A stretch of DNA of 64,000 nt from the NCBI GenBank assembly GCA_020249435.1, contig JADCFQ010000023.1:1-64000 (forward strand), in the 5' to 3' direction. The notes under the pieces were generated by a model, which worked only from the letters and a program-made list of their open reading frames with translations, had not been told where the DNA came from and did no database searches. Both the position numbers and the translations under genes were made by a program. The DNA is from Roseomonas sp. GTDB taxonomy: Bacteria > Pseudomonadota > Alphaproteobacteria > Acetobacterales > Acetobacteraceae. This document shows, piece by piece, positions 1-8,099 of the stretch; the first letter of the stretch is position 1; each line of letters begins with the position of its first letter.

Positions 1-110
1 GCACCATTTACCAGGCCGCGAATAACCCGCAGCGGATGGTCAGAAAGCACACGCTTTTCAAGATCAACATAGCTGAACAGGGAACCAGCCACCGCGTCAT
101 TGCCACGCAT
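1..110 (-). CDS. IS5-family transposase, N-terminal fragment (runs off window)
   Basis: The minus strand from ATG at 110 reads MRGNDAVAGSLFSYVDLE, then a run of about 18 more codons with HPLRVIRGLV, before leaving the window. This is the characteristic N-terminus (GxLFSYVDLE.RV..xHPLR.IR) of IS5-type DDE transposases. Only 36 codons are visible, so whether the gene is intact cannot be judged. It lies divergent from the ABC transporter operon that begins at 320. Confidence 0.7.
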   Translation of the reverse strand, partial: MRGNDAVAGSLFSYVDLEKRVLSDHPLRVIRGLVNG

Positions 111-185
111 CGCAACCTCGACCAAATGCAACGACAGTGAATCATAAATACGCAAATCAGGCTACGAATTTCAGCAGCCTGCTAG
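1..185 (-). mobile_element. End of an IS5-type insertion sequence, cut by the window edge
   Basis: The first 110 bases encode the start of a transposase on the minus strand. The next ~75 bases look like the noncoding end of the element, finishing near 165-185 in a stretch (CAGCAGCCTGC core) that resembles the terminal inverted repeats of IS5-type elements. The opposite end lies outside the window, so the second repeat and the target duplication cannot be checked. The exact boundary is a judgement from pattern. Confidence 0.55.
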
Positions 186-319
186 GACGCCTTCATTTAT
201 GCGCCTTTCCAATCATTTATAGGTATCGCAGGGTTGAATTGTTTTCGATGGGTCCATCTTGCGGATGCTCCTGCAAAGCGCTTAGGCTTAGCCAACCTCG
301 GGTTAAGCAGGAGACGTAA

Positions 320-1141
320 ATGACAAAGACAGATCGCCGTTCCCTTTTCGCGCTGGCCGCCGCCATGGCCGCCGGGGCTTCCGTGTCGGCTCAGGCCCGG
401 CCGCTGGACCAGGTGCTTTCTTCGAAGCGGCTGCGTGCGGGCATCAACCCCACCCTGCCGCCCTTCGGCACCTTCAATGAACGCAACCAGATTGACGGGT
501 TTGATGCCGATATCGCCCGCGAAATCGCGCGGCGGATGAATGTGGAACTTGAAATCGTCCAGGTCGGCAGCCCGGATCGTATTCCCTTCCTGCAGTCGGA
601 CCGCATTGACATTGTGCTGGGCGCCATCACCCGCACCGTCGAACGCGCTTTGGTGATTGACTATACCCAGCCGCTGCATACGCAATCCATGGTGGTGTTG
701 ACAAAATCCTCTGGCACCGCGGTGCCCATCGCAAAACCGGCGGATTTGAATAATCGTCAGGTGCGGATGGTTCAGGTGCGCGGCACGGTTGGCGTGCCCT
801 GGCTGCAGGCGAATGCGGCGCAGGCGCAGGTGACGCTGCTGGACAATTACCCGGATTGCTTCCGAGCCCTGGCGCAGGGCCGCGCGGATGCCATGGTGGA
901 TGTTGCGGAATCGATCGTTATCCCGATGCGTAACTTCCAAGGCGTGCCTTGGAAAATCCTGGACGATGTGCTGGCAAGCTTCTGGGTTGGCATTGGCGTG
1001 CAAAAGGGCAATACCGCGCTCCGTGATGTGCTGAATGTCGTGCTGTTCGAAATGCACCGTTCCAACTTCGTCAATCAAACCTGGGAAAAGTGGTTCGGCG
1101 TGCCGATGACAACGCGCATCCCCTTCAACCCGATGTTCTGA
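320..1141 (+). CDS. Amino-acid ABC transporter substrate-binding protein (family 3)
   Basis: A periplasmic receptor of the polar-amino-acid (SBP family 3) class, 273 aa. The N-terminus carries a twin-arginine-like DRRSLF motif at residues 5-10, a hydrophobic stretch and an AQA cleavage site near residue 26. The mature part begins in family style with LRAGINPTLPPFG and contains the DGFDADIAREIARRM lobe. The start is supported by AGGAG at 309-313, six bases upstream of ATG. It is followed by two permease genes at 1- and 3-base spacing, so these three form an operon. Specificity is not readable; the adjacent oxidase genes suggest an imino acid, opine or similar amine. Confidence 0.9.
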   Translation: MTKTDRRSLFALAAAMAAGASVSAQARPLDQVLSSKRLRAGINPTLPPFGTFNERNQIDGFDADIAREIARRMNVELEIVQVGSPDRIPFLQSDRIDIVLGAITRTVERALVIDYTQPLHTQSMVVLTKSSGTAVPIAKPADLNNRQVRMVQVRGTVGVPWLQANAAQAQVTLLDNYPDCFRALAQGRADAMVDVAESIVIPMRNFQGVPWKILDDVLASFWVGIGVQKGNTALRDVLNVVLFEMHRSNFVNQTWEKWFGVPMTTRIPFNPMF

Positions 1142-1142
1142 C

Positions 1143-1811
1143 ATGTCCCTGCAATACGGGCAGGTTCTGCACTACCTGCCCGATTTTCTGCTGGGTGCCG
1201 GCATGGCGCTCTGGATCGCGGCGCTGGCCTTTGCGGGCGGGCTGCTGATTGGCCTGGTTGGGGCGGCCATGCTGACGCAGGGGCCGCGTTGGGTGCGCGT
1301 GCCGGTGATTGGTTACGTGCGCTTCTTCACCTATACGCCACAGCTTGTGCAGATATTCTTTCTGTTCTTCGCGCTACCGGAATTCGGCATCATCCTTTCA
1401 CCCATCACCGCCGTGCTGATCGGCATGACCCTGAATGCGGGCGCCTATTTGACCGAGATTGAACGCGCGGGCTTTGCCTCGGTCCCGCAGGCGGAATTGG
1501 ATGCGGCAGAAACGCTTGGGTTTTCCCGTGCGCAGACCGTCTGGTATGTGATTGCGCCGCATGTCGTGCGCACACTCTACCCCTCGCTTTCCAATCACTA
1601 CATCATCATGACCTTGGGCACCTCCATGGCGGCGATTTTCGGGGTGGAGGAACTCACGGGTCGAGCGCTGAATGCCAATGCGATTTCTTTTCGGTCCGTG
1701 GAGATATTCTCGATCACCGCAGGGATTTATATTCTGCTGACAATCATCGCGTCCGTGCTGCTTTGGTTGCTTGGGCGATGGTTATTCCGCGTGAAGGCGA
1801 GGGTTTTCTGA
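1143..1811 (+). CDS. Amino-acid ABC transporter permease (HisM/GlnP type)
   Basis: An inner-membrane permease of 222 aa with about five hydrophobic segments and the binding-protein-dependent transport signature in its second half (DAAETLGFSRAQTVWYVI). That loop contacts the ATPase. It starts one base after the stop of the binding protein and ends three bases before the second permease, so it is co-translated with both. Two unequal permeases are usual for this family, which works as a heterodimer. The matching ATPase is not next in line but lies at 6316-7056, beyond an oppositely oriented block. Confidence 0.9.
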   Translation: MSLQYGQVLHYLPDFLLGAGMALWIAALAFAGGLLIGLVGAAMLTQGPRWVRVPVIGYVRFFTYTPQLVQIFFLFFALPEFGIILSPITAVLIGMTLNAGAYLTEIERAGFASVPQAELDAAETLGFSRAQTVWYVIAPHVVRTLYPSLSNHYIIMTLGTSMAAIFGVEELTGRALNANAISFRSVEIFSITAGIYILLTIIASVLLWLLGRWLFRVKARVF

Positions 1812-1814
1812 GCG

Positions 1815-2525
1815 ATGTCCGCCTGGCAAATCCTGGCCAATGAGGCGCCGCGCTTTTTCACCTGGTGGAATATGCTGTTCCTGGGCCAGGCGGTGCTGAA
1901 TACGCTGATCGCTTCGATCTTTGGCTGTGCGCTTGGCTATGCGCTGGGCTTTCTGCTGGCGACGCTGCGTCTGCCACAAGTGATGCCCTTTGCGCCAATC
2001 CGCAGCCTGGCGATTCTGTGGGTGGAAATCTTTCGGCGTATTCCGTTTCTTGTTCTGCTGCTGCTGGTGTTTTTTCTGGGTCAGGTGTTGCGGTTGGAAG
2101 CGCCCTTATGGGCAGTAGCCATCACCGCCGTTGCCATCCGCATGAGTGCGCTGGCGGCCGAGAATGTGCGCGCCGGGTATGACAGCGTGCGCCCGCAGCA
2201 ATGGGAAGCGGCGCTGACCATGAACCTGCCGGCGCTGACCGCACTCAGGCGTGTGGTGCTGCCGCAATCCTGGCGGGTTATTCTGCCGCCTTCGATTGTG
2301 CATGTGCTCAGTATGGTTAAGGAAACCTCGCTGGTGTCACAAATCGGCTTCATTGAAATCACCTTTGCCGCGAAAATGCTGACCCAACGTGGCTTCAGCG
2401 CCATGATCACCTATGGCACGGCGCTGATTTTGTATTTCTGCGTGTCTTGGGCTTTGGCGTCCTTGGCGCGGGCCGCTGAACGTCGCCTGACGACACGGCC
2501 TTCGCTTACAATCCCGACGCCTTGA
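1815..2525 (+). CDS. Amino-acid ABC transporter permease, second subunit
   Basis: A 236-aa inner-membrane permease of the same family as the gene before it, with an EAA-type coupling loop (QQWEAALTMNLPALTALRRV) around residues 130-155. It probably pairs with the 222-aa permease. The last 20 bases overlap the 3' end of the DHDPS-family gene read from the other strand (2506-3429), so the two transcripts converge with no room for a separate terminator. No ATPase follows directly. Confidence 0.9.
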   Translation: MSAWQILANEAPRFFTWWNMLFLGQAVLNTLIASIFGCALGYALGFLLATLRLPQVMPFAPIRSLAILWVEIFRRIPFLVLLLLVFFLGQVLRLEAPLWAVAITAVAIRMSALAAENVRAGYDSVRPQQWEAALTMNLPALTALRRVVLPQSWRVILPPSIVHVLSMVKETSLVSQIGFIEITFAAKMLTQRGFSAMITYGTALILYFCVSWALASLARAAERRLTTRPSLTIPTP

Positions 2526-3429
2526 GTGCAGTGGTCAGCGCCGCCGCATCTGCCGCATCCACAGGCGGTTGCGGGGGGCGGATGGTCGCATCAGCGATGA
2601 TGCCCATCTCTCGCAGGCACCATTTCAAGCGCGCGGTGGCGCGGCCCCCGGGCGGGGCGCCGTAAATCGCCTCGGCCAGGGGTTCCAGTTTTTCATGCAG
2701 CGCGCGTGCTGCCGGCAGATCATTCGCCCGCACCGCCGCATCCAAGGCGACGATTTCATCGGGCATGATATCGGCGAGTGATACAAGGCTGCCATCACTG
2801 CCATGCACCATGCAGGCCAGCAGATGCTCATCGCCGCTGGCGCAGACAGCAACATCCGGGCGCAGCCGCTTCACCTGGCGGCGCAGCGCATCATAGCCAT
2901 CCACTTCCCAGCCGCCTTCCTTGATGCCGATAACGGTTTCAATCTTCAGTAATTCCGCCATGGTTTCCGGTGTGAAACCCATGCGCCCGGCAGCGTGATG
3001 CGCTTGGAACAGGAATAACGGCATGCCCGGAACGGCTTCAGCGATGGCGCGGTGATGCAGCACGGCCATGGCGGTGGTATGCGCCAAGGCGAAGGCATTG
3101 GGCAGAAAAACCATGATGGCATCAGCGCCCGCTGCCCGCGCTTCCCGCGCTTCTTCTGCCGCTTCCAGCGAGCTTTCGGCATTCACGCCAGCAACGATCA
3201 GGCGTGTTGCGTCAATAGTGGCGCGGGTCACTTCTACCGCACGGCGTTTTTCGGCGCGGGTGATGACGTAATTCTCGCCCGCGTGACCATTGATCAAAAC
3301 GCCGCGAATGCCAGGGCGCATCACGCAATGCGCGGTATGGGCAGCATAGGCATCCCAATCCGGCGCAAAATCCGCGCGCATCGGCAAGACGGTTGAAGGA
3401 TAGATGCCGTGAAAGCGCGTATCATTCAT
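2506..3429 (-). CDS. DHDPS/NAL-family aldolase or deaminase lacking the usual catalytic Tyr
   Basis: A 307-aa TIM-barrel protein of the dihydrodipicolinate synthase/N-acetylneuraminate lyase family. The Schiff-base lysine is present (K170 in GIKEGG). The usual GxTGE loop is changed to NGHAGE (residues 47-52), and the position normally held by the catalytic Tyr of the YNNP segment is Phe141 (FLFQ). It is the last gene of a minus-strand operon overlapping the DAO-type oxidase by four bases. In hydroxyproline catabolism a DHDPS-family enzyme deaminates 1-pyrroline-4-hydroxy-2-carboxylate made by such an oxidase. That role is a reasonable guess here, but the changed residues warn that the reaction may differ. 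Confidence 0.82.
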   Translation of the reverse strand: MNDTRFHGIYPSTVLPMRADFAPDWDAYAAHTAHCVMRPGIRGVLINGHAGENYVITRAEKRRAVEVTRATIDATRLIVAGVNAESSLEAAEEAREARAAGADAIMVFLPNAFALAHTTAMAVLHHRAIAEAVPGMPLFLFQAHHAAGRMGFTPETMAELLKIETVIGIKEGGWEVDGYDALRRQVKRLRPDVAVCASGDEHLLACMVHGSDGSLVSLADIMPDEIVALDAAVRANDLPAARALHEKLEPLAEAIYGAPPGGRATARLKWCLREMGIIADATIRPPQPPVDAADAAALTTALKASGL

Positions 3430-4538
3430 GCGGAATTGCTCCCTTGGTGGAGAAGCCGATCTATCGGAAATAGCGGCAGTTCTGGCGCCTCGCCCAATAT
3501 CGCTTGTGCCAGGATGCGGCCCATATAGGGGCCGCTGGTATAGCCCGAATGCACGCTGCCGATGATCCAGGCATCATCAATGCCGGGGATGGGGCCGATG
3601 GCGGGTAGCGCATCCGCTGTTTCCGCTTCCAGCCCCAGCCAAGAACGAACAACCCGCGCCTGCCGCAAAGCCGGCACGGTATGCGCCGCGAGCCGCACAT
3701 TGCCGAGGAAATTTTCTGGCCGTACCGCGACGCCACCGCGCGTGCGATCGCCAATGCCTTGCCAGCCGCCACCGATCAGCACCGTGCCATTGGCATATTG
3801 CTTGAGACTCAAAAGACCAGAGGCAACGCCAAGCACCGTGCGCATCACGGGTGGCATGCGTTCAGTCACCACCAGCTGATTGATCAGCACCTTGATCGGT
3901 AGCGTCACGCCAAGCCAGGCCGCCATATCCTGCAACCAAACACCACCCGCCAGCACCACGCGCTGCGCGGCAACCGGGCCTGCTTCCGTATCCAGCACAA
4001 AGCGTCCATTAATGCCGCGCACCGGCGTTGCTTCCATCAGCGTAACGCCCGCTTCCTGCAAGGCAGCGCGAAAGGCGCGCCCGGTCAGATAGGCCGAGGC
4101 AAAGCCATCAATCGGGCAATGCCCCGCGAGCTTAACGCCATCCGCCAGGCCAGGTTCAATCGCCTGCGCGGCGCTTCCATCAATCAATTCAATCGGTGCG
4201 CCGGCTGCGCGGCGAATGCGCGCGCGTTCTTCCAACATGGCGGCTTCCGCATCCGTGAAGGCAACCGAAAGACCAGGGCAGGAGGTCGCCAGCACATCGC
4301 CACCGGCGCACCATTTGGGCATGGCCATCCACATCTCATGCGCGCGGAGCGCATAGGGGATCAGCGCCGCGCGCGTCATTTGCATCGTCAGCGTGCCGGC
4401 ATTGACGCCCGAAGCCTCGCGACAAATCTCGCCACGATCAAGCAACACAACGCGCATACCGCCACGGGCGAGGAACAGCGCCGTCGCGCAACCCATGACA
4501 CCAGCGCCTATGACGGCAACGTCAAAGCGCGACATCAT
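3426..4538 (-). CDS. FAD-dependent oxidoreductase (DAO family), HcnC-like oxidase subunit
   Basis: A 370-aa DAO-family flavoenzyme. It begins with a Rossmann FAD motif (VAVIGAGVMGCATA, residues ~8-21) and a DRGEICREASGVNAG segment typical of glycine/D-amino-acid oxidases. The C-terminal SVHSGYTSGPYMGR motif is the second FAD contact of this family. It is the catalytic-type subunit of a heterotrimer encoded with the next two upstream genes, resembling HcnABC, opine oxidase and D-hydroxyproline dehydrogenase. The start overlaps the stop of the 469-aa subunit (ATGA at 4535-4538), implying translational coupling. The natural substrate is unknown. Confidence 0.87.
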   Translation of the reverse strand: MMSRFDVAVIGAGVMGCATALFLARGGMRVVLLDRGEICREASGVNAGTLTMQMTRAALIPYALRAHEMWMAMPKWCAGGDVLATSCPGLSVAFTDAEAAMLEERARIRRAAGAPIELIDGSAAQAIEPGLADGVKLAGHCPIDGFASAYLTGRAFRAALQEAGVTLMEATPVRGINGRFVLDTEAGPVAAQRVVLAGGVWLQDMAAWLGVTLPIKVLINQLVVTERMPPVMRTVLGVASGLLSLKQYANGTVLIGGGWQGIGDRTRGGVAVRPENFLGNVRLAAHTVPALRQARVVRSWLGLEAETADALPAIGPIPGIDDAWIIGSVHSGYTSGPYMGRILAQAILGEAPELPLFPIDRLLHQGSNSA

Positions 4539-5944
4539 ATTGGCGCCGGCGCCGGCACGGGAATATCGGCGTAATCGAAATCACCAAGGATCGCTTCCAT
4601 CGGCACTGGGCGGAGCGGAATGCGGCCCGTGGTGAAGCCGACATCGGCCACGCTGACGCCGCGCGCCGAGGAAAGCAGCGCGCCCGCGGCCTCACCGCAC
4701 ATGCGCCCCTGGCAAGGCCCCATGCCGCAGCGCGTGAAATGCTTCAGTTGATTGATCGTGCCAGCCCCCGCCGCCGCGGCGTCTTCAATGGCTGCGCGGG
4801 TCACACCTTCGCAACGGCAGATGATCGTCTCGGCAGGGATCGCTTGGATCATGGCAGGGCGCAGCGCCATCATGCGCGCCATGGCGGCGCCGGTGCGCCG
4901 AGCGCGTGCCAGTGCCGCGTCTTCCTCCGGTGCGTTTGCCGTGTTGAAACCAAGGTCCTGCAAGGCCGTGCGCGCGGCAAGGCGGCCGGCTGCCGGCGCG
5001 GCGGCGGCACCGCGCACGCCGGTACCATCTCCGGCAGCGTAAAGGAAAGGCACGCTGGTGCGTTGCGCGGCATCCAAGACCGGTACCCAACCGCCATCTT
5101 CCGGCCGATGCGCATGCCGGGCGCGATAGGTGCGGCTGGCTTCCGTGGCCGGCACCAGACCATGACCGACGCAAAGCGCATCGGCTGCAAAAATACGATC
5201 GCCCACGCGCACATGGGTGAGAACCTTATCACCCTCGGCCGCCGTCACCTGTGCGCCTGCCAATACAGGCACGCGCGATGCGAGAAGCTTGGCGCGCCAA
5301 GCGATACCCTGCGTCAGCAGATCAGGCCGCGCGGCAAGGGCGGGCAGCGCGCGGAGCCATTCGCCTTGCGTGGCCGCGTCAACCACCGCCGCAACCGAAC
5401 CGCCCCCCGCCAAAATCTTCGCGGCGACCGCGTAAAGCAGTGGCCCGGCACCTGCGACGACGACTCGCCGCCCCGGCAAGATGCCTTGCGCCTTCAGCAA
5501 AATGGTTGCGGCGGCCAGGCCGATCACGCCGGGCAAAGTCCAGCCTGGAAAAGGGATAATCCTTTCATGCGTGCCGCAGCATAAAATCAGCGCGCGCGCC
5601 TGAAGCGTGAAGGGCACACCATCCGCGCCGAGCGCCGAAAGGCTGAAGGGCGCATGGGCTTGGCCTTCCGGCACCAGCGGCCCGCCGCCCAGGCCCCAAA
5701 CGCGACAGCCGGTGCGAAGTTCGGCACCAGTTTTCGTGAGCGCGGCGCGCAGCGCATCGCCCGCACGCCGGTCAGGATCGGGCTTGGCATGAAAACCGGG
5801 TGGTGCCGCGCGATAGACCTGCCCGCCTGGCGCGGGCGATTCTTCCAATAATACAACGCGCGCTCCGCCGTGCGCGGCTTCGGTCGCTGCCGCCATGCCC
5901 GCCGGGCCACCGCCCAAAACGGCAATATCATGGATCATGCGCAC
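4535..5944 (-). CDS. FAD/NAD(P)-dependent oxidoreductase with BFD-type [2Fe-2S] domain, HcnB-like subunit
   Basis: A 469-aa pyridine-nucleotide-disulfide-type flavoprotein. The first dinucleotide motif is VLGGGPAGMAA near residues 9-19 and a second is near VVVAGAGPLLYAV. The C-terminal BFD-like cluster domain has ligands C376 and C378 (CRCE) and C411 and C416 (CQGRMC). This is the architecture of the alpha/B subunit of hydrogen cyanide synthase, opine oxidase and D-hydroxyproline dehydrogenase. It overlaps the small ferredoxin subunit upstream by about 10 bases and the DAO subunit downstream by four, so the three are one translational unit. A paralogous region lies inside the fused protein at 13026-15938. 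Confidence 0.87.
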   Translation of the reverse strand: MRMIHDIAVLGGGPAGMAAATEAAHGGARVVLLEESPAPGGQVYRAAPPGFHAKPDPDRRAGDALRAALTKTGAELRTGCRVWGLGGGPLVPEGQAHAPFSLSALGADGVPFTLQARALILCCGTHERIIPFPGWTLPGVIGLAAATILLKAQGILPGRRVVVAGAGPLLYAVAAKILAGGGSVAAVVDAATQGEWLRALPALAARPDLLTQGIAWRAKLLASRVPVLAGAQVTAAEGDKVLTHVRVGDRIFAADALCVGHGLVPATEASRTYRARHAHRPEDGGWVPVLDAAQRTSVPFLYAAGDGTGVRGAAAAPAAGRLAARTALQDLGFNTANAPEEDAALARARRTGAAMARMMALRPAMIQAIPAETIICRCEGVTRAAIEDAAAAGAGTINQLKHFTRCGMGPCQGRMCGEAAGALLSSARGVSVADVGFTTGRIPLRPVPMEAILGDFDYADIPVPAPAPI

Positions 5945-6207
5945 GTCACTTCCTGCCCCGCCGCAACGGGCGTGAGGCAGGCCTGCACTAAACGGCCATC
6001 AAGGCGCAGTAGGCATTGTTGGCAGACGCCCATCATGCAAAAGGCGGTGCGCGGGCGGGCAGGGTCCTCGCCTTCGCCAAAACGCCATAGGCCGGCTGCG
6101 ATCAGTGCGGCAGCCAGGCTTTCCCCAGGATGCGCGGCAACCGGCTGCCCTTCCACCGTGATGGTGACAGGTGCGGGGCACGCGATTTGGGGAATGCGGA
6201 GCGACAT
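5935..6207 (-). CDS. (2Fe-2S)-binding oxidase subunit, HcnA-like
   Basis: A 90-aa protein with plant-type ferredoxin ligands C57-x4-C62-x2-C65-x11-C77, matching the small gamma/A subunit of HcnABC-type and D-hydroxyproline dehydrogenase complexes. The reading frame stays open far upstream, but ATG at 6207 gives the family's normal length (MSLRIPQIA start) and leaves a short divergent gap before the ABC ATPase. It is the first gene of the operon 6207 -> 2506 (2Fe-2S, FAD/BFD, DAO, DHDPS-family). Confidence 0.85.
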   Translation of the reverse strand: MSLRIPQIACPAPVTITVEGQPVAAHPGESLAAALIAAGLWRFGEGEDPARPRTAFCMMGVCQQCLLRLDGRLVQACLTPVAAGQEVTCA

Positions 6208-6315
6208 GCGCGCGATAATAGGTGAGCGTGGGCCGCGCGCAACTGCGGTATTGGCTTGACGACCTGCGGAGAAAGCTTCGACTATGCGGCTCTGACAAGG
6301 CCGGGACGCGAAGAT

Positions 6316-7056
6316 TTGGCATTCCTTTCCATCAAAGGGTTGACGGTTTCTTATGGCGGCAAGGCCGATGTGCTGCGCGATGTCTCCTTGGATGTCGAAC
6401 GCGGCGAAGTCATTGGCCTGATCGGCCCATCCGGTTCGGGCAAATCCACTATCCTGCGCACGCTGGTAGGGCTGCTGAAGCCGCGCGCCGGGACGGTGAC
6501 GCTGGATGGCAGCATCGTGGATTACAGCAGCCGTGCCAGCCTGCGCGGGGCGAGGGACCGCTTCGCCATTGTCTTTCAGCAATATAATCTGTTCCAGAAC
6601 ATGACGGCGCTGCGCAATGTCGCAATTGCGCCGACACTTGTGAAAAGGCGCGCGAAGCATGAGGTGGAAGCCGAGGCACGCGCCCTACTCGCGCGTGTTG
6701 GCCTCGCTGAGAAGGTGAATGCCTATCCGGATGAGCTTTCCGGCGGCCAGCAACAACGCGTGGCCATCGCGCGCGCCTTGGCGCTGAAGCCCGATATTCT
6801 GCTGCTGGATGAAGTGACGGCCGCCCTGGACCCCGAATTGGTGGGGGAGGTGTTGGACAGTATTCGCGCGCTGCAACGTGACGGCATGACCATGTTGATT
6901 GTGAGCCATGAGATGGCCTTCATCCGAGAGGTCGCAAGCCGCGTTGTGTTCCTCGATCAGGGATCAATCATTGAAACCGGACCGCCGGCGGAAGTGTTTG
7001 ATCACCCACGGAGTCCACGCCTGAAGGAATTCACATCGCGCATCCTGCGGCATTGA
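6316..7056 (+). CDS. Amino-acid ABC transporter ATP-binding protein
   Basis: A GlnQ/HisP-type ATPase with Walker A GPSGSGKST, signature LSGGQQQR, Walker B ILLLDEV and the switch histidine in IVSHEMAF. TTG at 6316 (MAFLSIKGLTVSYG) fits the domain's first strand. An in-frame TTG at 6256 would add 20 residues without family resemblance; neither has a clear Shine-Dalgarno. It is the only ATPase of this class between 0.3 and 16 kb, so it probably powers the permeases at 1143-2525 and perhaps also the one at 10483-11172. It diverges from the oxidase operon starting at 6207. Confidence 0.88.
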   Translation: MAFLSIKGLTVSYGGKADVLRDVSLDVERGEVIGLIGPSGSGKSTILRTLVGLLKPRAGTVTLDGSIVDYSSRASLRGARDRFAIVFQQYNLFQNMTALRNVAIAPTLVKRRAKHEVEAEARALLARVGLAEKVNAYPDELSGGQQQRVAIARALALKPDILLLDEVTAALDPELVGEVLDSIRALQRDGMTMLIVSHEMAFIREVASRVVFLDQGSIIETGPPAEVFDHPRSPRLKEFTSRILRH

Positions 7057-7121
7057 CCGTCAATGCCGGAACACGGTGTGTCCGGCACCCGTTCATGGGT
7101 TGAATAGGAAGGAGGCTTATC

Positions 7122-8045
7122 ATGCCCTTCATCATGCCTGGGATGCATCTGCTGAAAGGTGCGATTGATTGCCATATCCATTGCGCGCCGCATCTTTCAG
7201 GGCGTTCAGTCAATGCCTTCGAAGCGGTGCGCCAAGCTGCGGCGGCAGGCATGCGTGGCATTGGCATCATGTGCAATTTCCAGAATACATCAGGCTTGGC
7301 CGCGCTAGTGAATGATGAACTTGGGCATTTGGGCGTTGAGGCCTTTGGTGGCCTGATCATGCAACCAACCGCCGGTGGCGTCTCGCTGGAAGCGGCGCGC
7401 GCGGCGATTGGCTATGGCTATGGCTATGGTCCAAGTACTGGTGCGCGCTTCATCAGCCTGCCAACGCATCACACGCGCCATGTTGCCATGCAGGAAGGCC
7501 GCAGCCCGACTTTTCTTGAGACCACTTTTTCGGTACCTGAAAATGGTGTTGTGCCAGACCCCGTGCCGGCCATCATGGAACTCTGCGCCGCCAAGGATGT
7601 TGTTTTCGATTGCGGCCATGTTTCCGGCCGGGAAGCGGTGGCGCTGGTGGAGGAAGCCAGGCGCCGCGGTGCTGCGCGTATCCGCACGCATTGTGCGGGT
7701 TATGCGCCTGAGGAAATCGCCGCCATCACAGCGCTTGGTGCCTATGCGGAGTTTTCCTTCTTTGTGCTGACGCATGCAACGCAGGTTGGTTTGACTCATG
7801 TGGATGAGGAAAAGCATAGGATCGCCGACAATAATGTCATTCAGGATTTCACGCCGCGCATCCGTGCTGCGGGCGCAAGGGCGATCCTGTCATCCGATGC
7901 CGGCGTTTACCTGCTGCCGCCGCCGGTTGAGGCGTTCCGTGAATACCTCATGCTTGTTGAGAGCGAGGGGTTCAGCGAGTTGGAAATTCATCGCATGATT
8001 GGTCACAACCCTGCCCATCTTTTCAAGGTCGATATCCAAGCATAG
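7122..8045 (+). CDS. DUF6282-family putative metal-dependent hydrolase
   Basis: A 307-aa protein with an amidohydrolase-like pattern: AIDCHIHCAPH near the N-terminus (an HxH metal pair), FDCGHVSGREA in the middle, IRTHCAGY, and a late LSSDAGVY Asp. I recognise this as a DUF6282-type protein; no reaction has been assigned in what I know of the family. The start is fixed by a strong AAGGAGG at 7109-7115. It follows the ABC ATPase by 65 bases and is probably co-transcribed, which places a likely ring-opening or deacylating hydrolase in the catabolic locus. The function is inferred only from fold-level motifs. Confidence 0.75.
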   Translation: MPFIMPGMHLLKGAIDCHIHCAPHLSGRSVNAFEAVRQAAAAGMRGIGIMCNFQNTSGLAALVNDELGHLGVEAFGGLIMQPTAGGVSLEAARAAIGYGYGYGPSTGARFISLPTHHTRHVAMQEGRSPTFLETTFSVPENGVVPDPVPAIMELCAAKDVVFDCGHVSGREAVALVEEARRRGAARIRTHCAGYAPEEIAAITALGAYAEFSFFVLTHATQVGLTHVDEEKHRIADNNVIQDFTPRIRAAGARAILSSDAGVYLLPPPVEAFREYLMLVESEGFSELEIHRMIGHNPAHLFKVDIQA

Positions 8046-8093
8046 TGTCTGCATACCAACGATTTCGCTATCAAGGTAATCCACCCGCAGACA
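8046..8093. terminator. Possible weak bidirectional terminator between converging genes
   Basis: A perfect 7-base inverted repeat (TGTCTGC at 8046-8052 and GCAGACA at 8087-8093) spans the whole gap between two converging genes. The loop is long (34 bases) and no T-run follows, so this is weak and may be chance. Confidence 0.2.
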
Positions 8094-8099
8094 GGATTA

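Noticed and set aside
137-319. 60-aa plus-strand open frame upstream of the first receptor gene
   Set aside because: It crosses the IS5 end, has no ribosome site and ends at the receptor's own upstream region; no protein likeness.
197-1144. 315-aa minus-strand open frame over the first receptor gene
   Set aside because: Antisense to a clear family-3 binding protein; His/Arg/Gln-rich translation typical of a shadow frame in GC-rich DNA.
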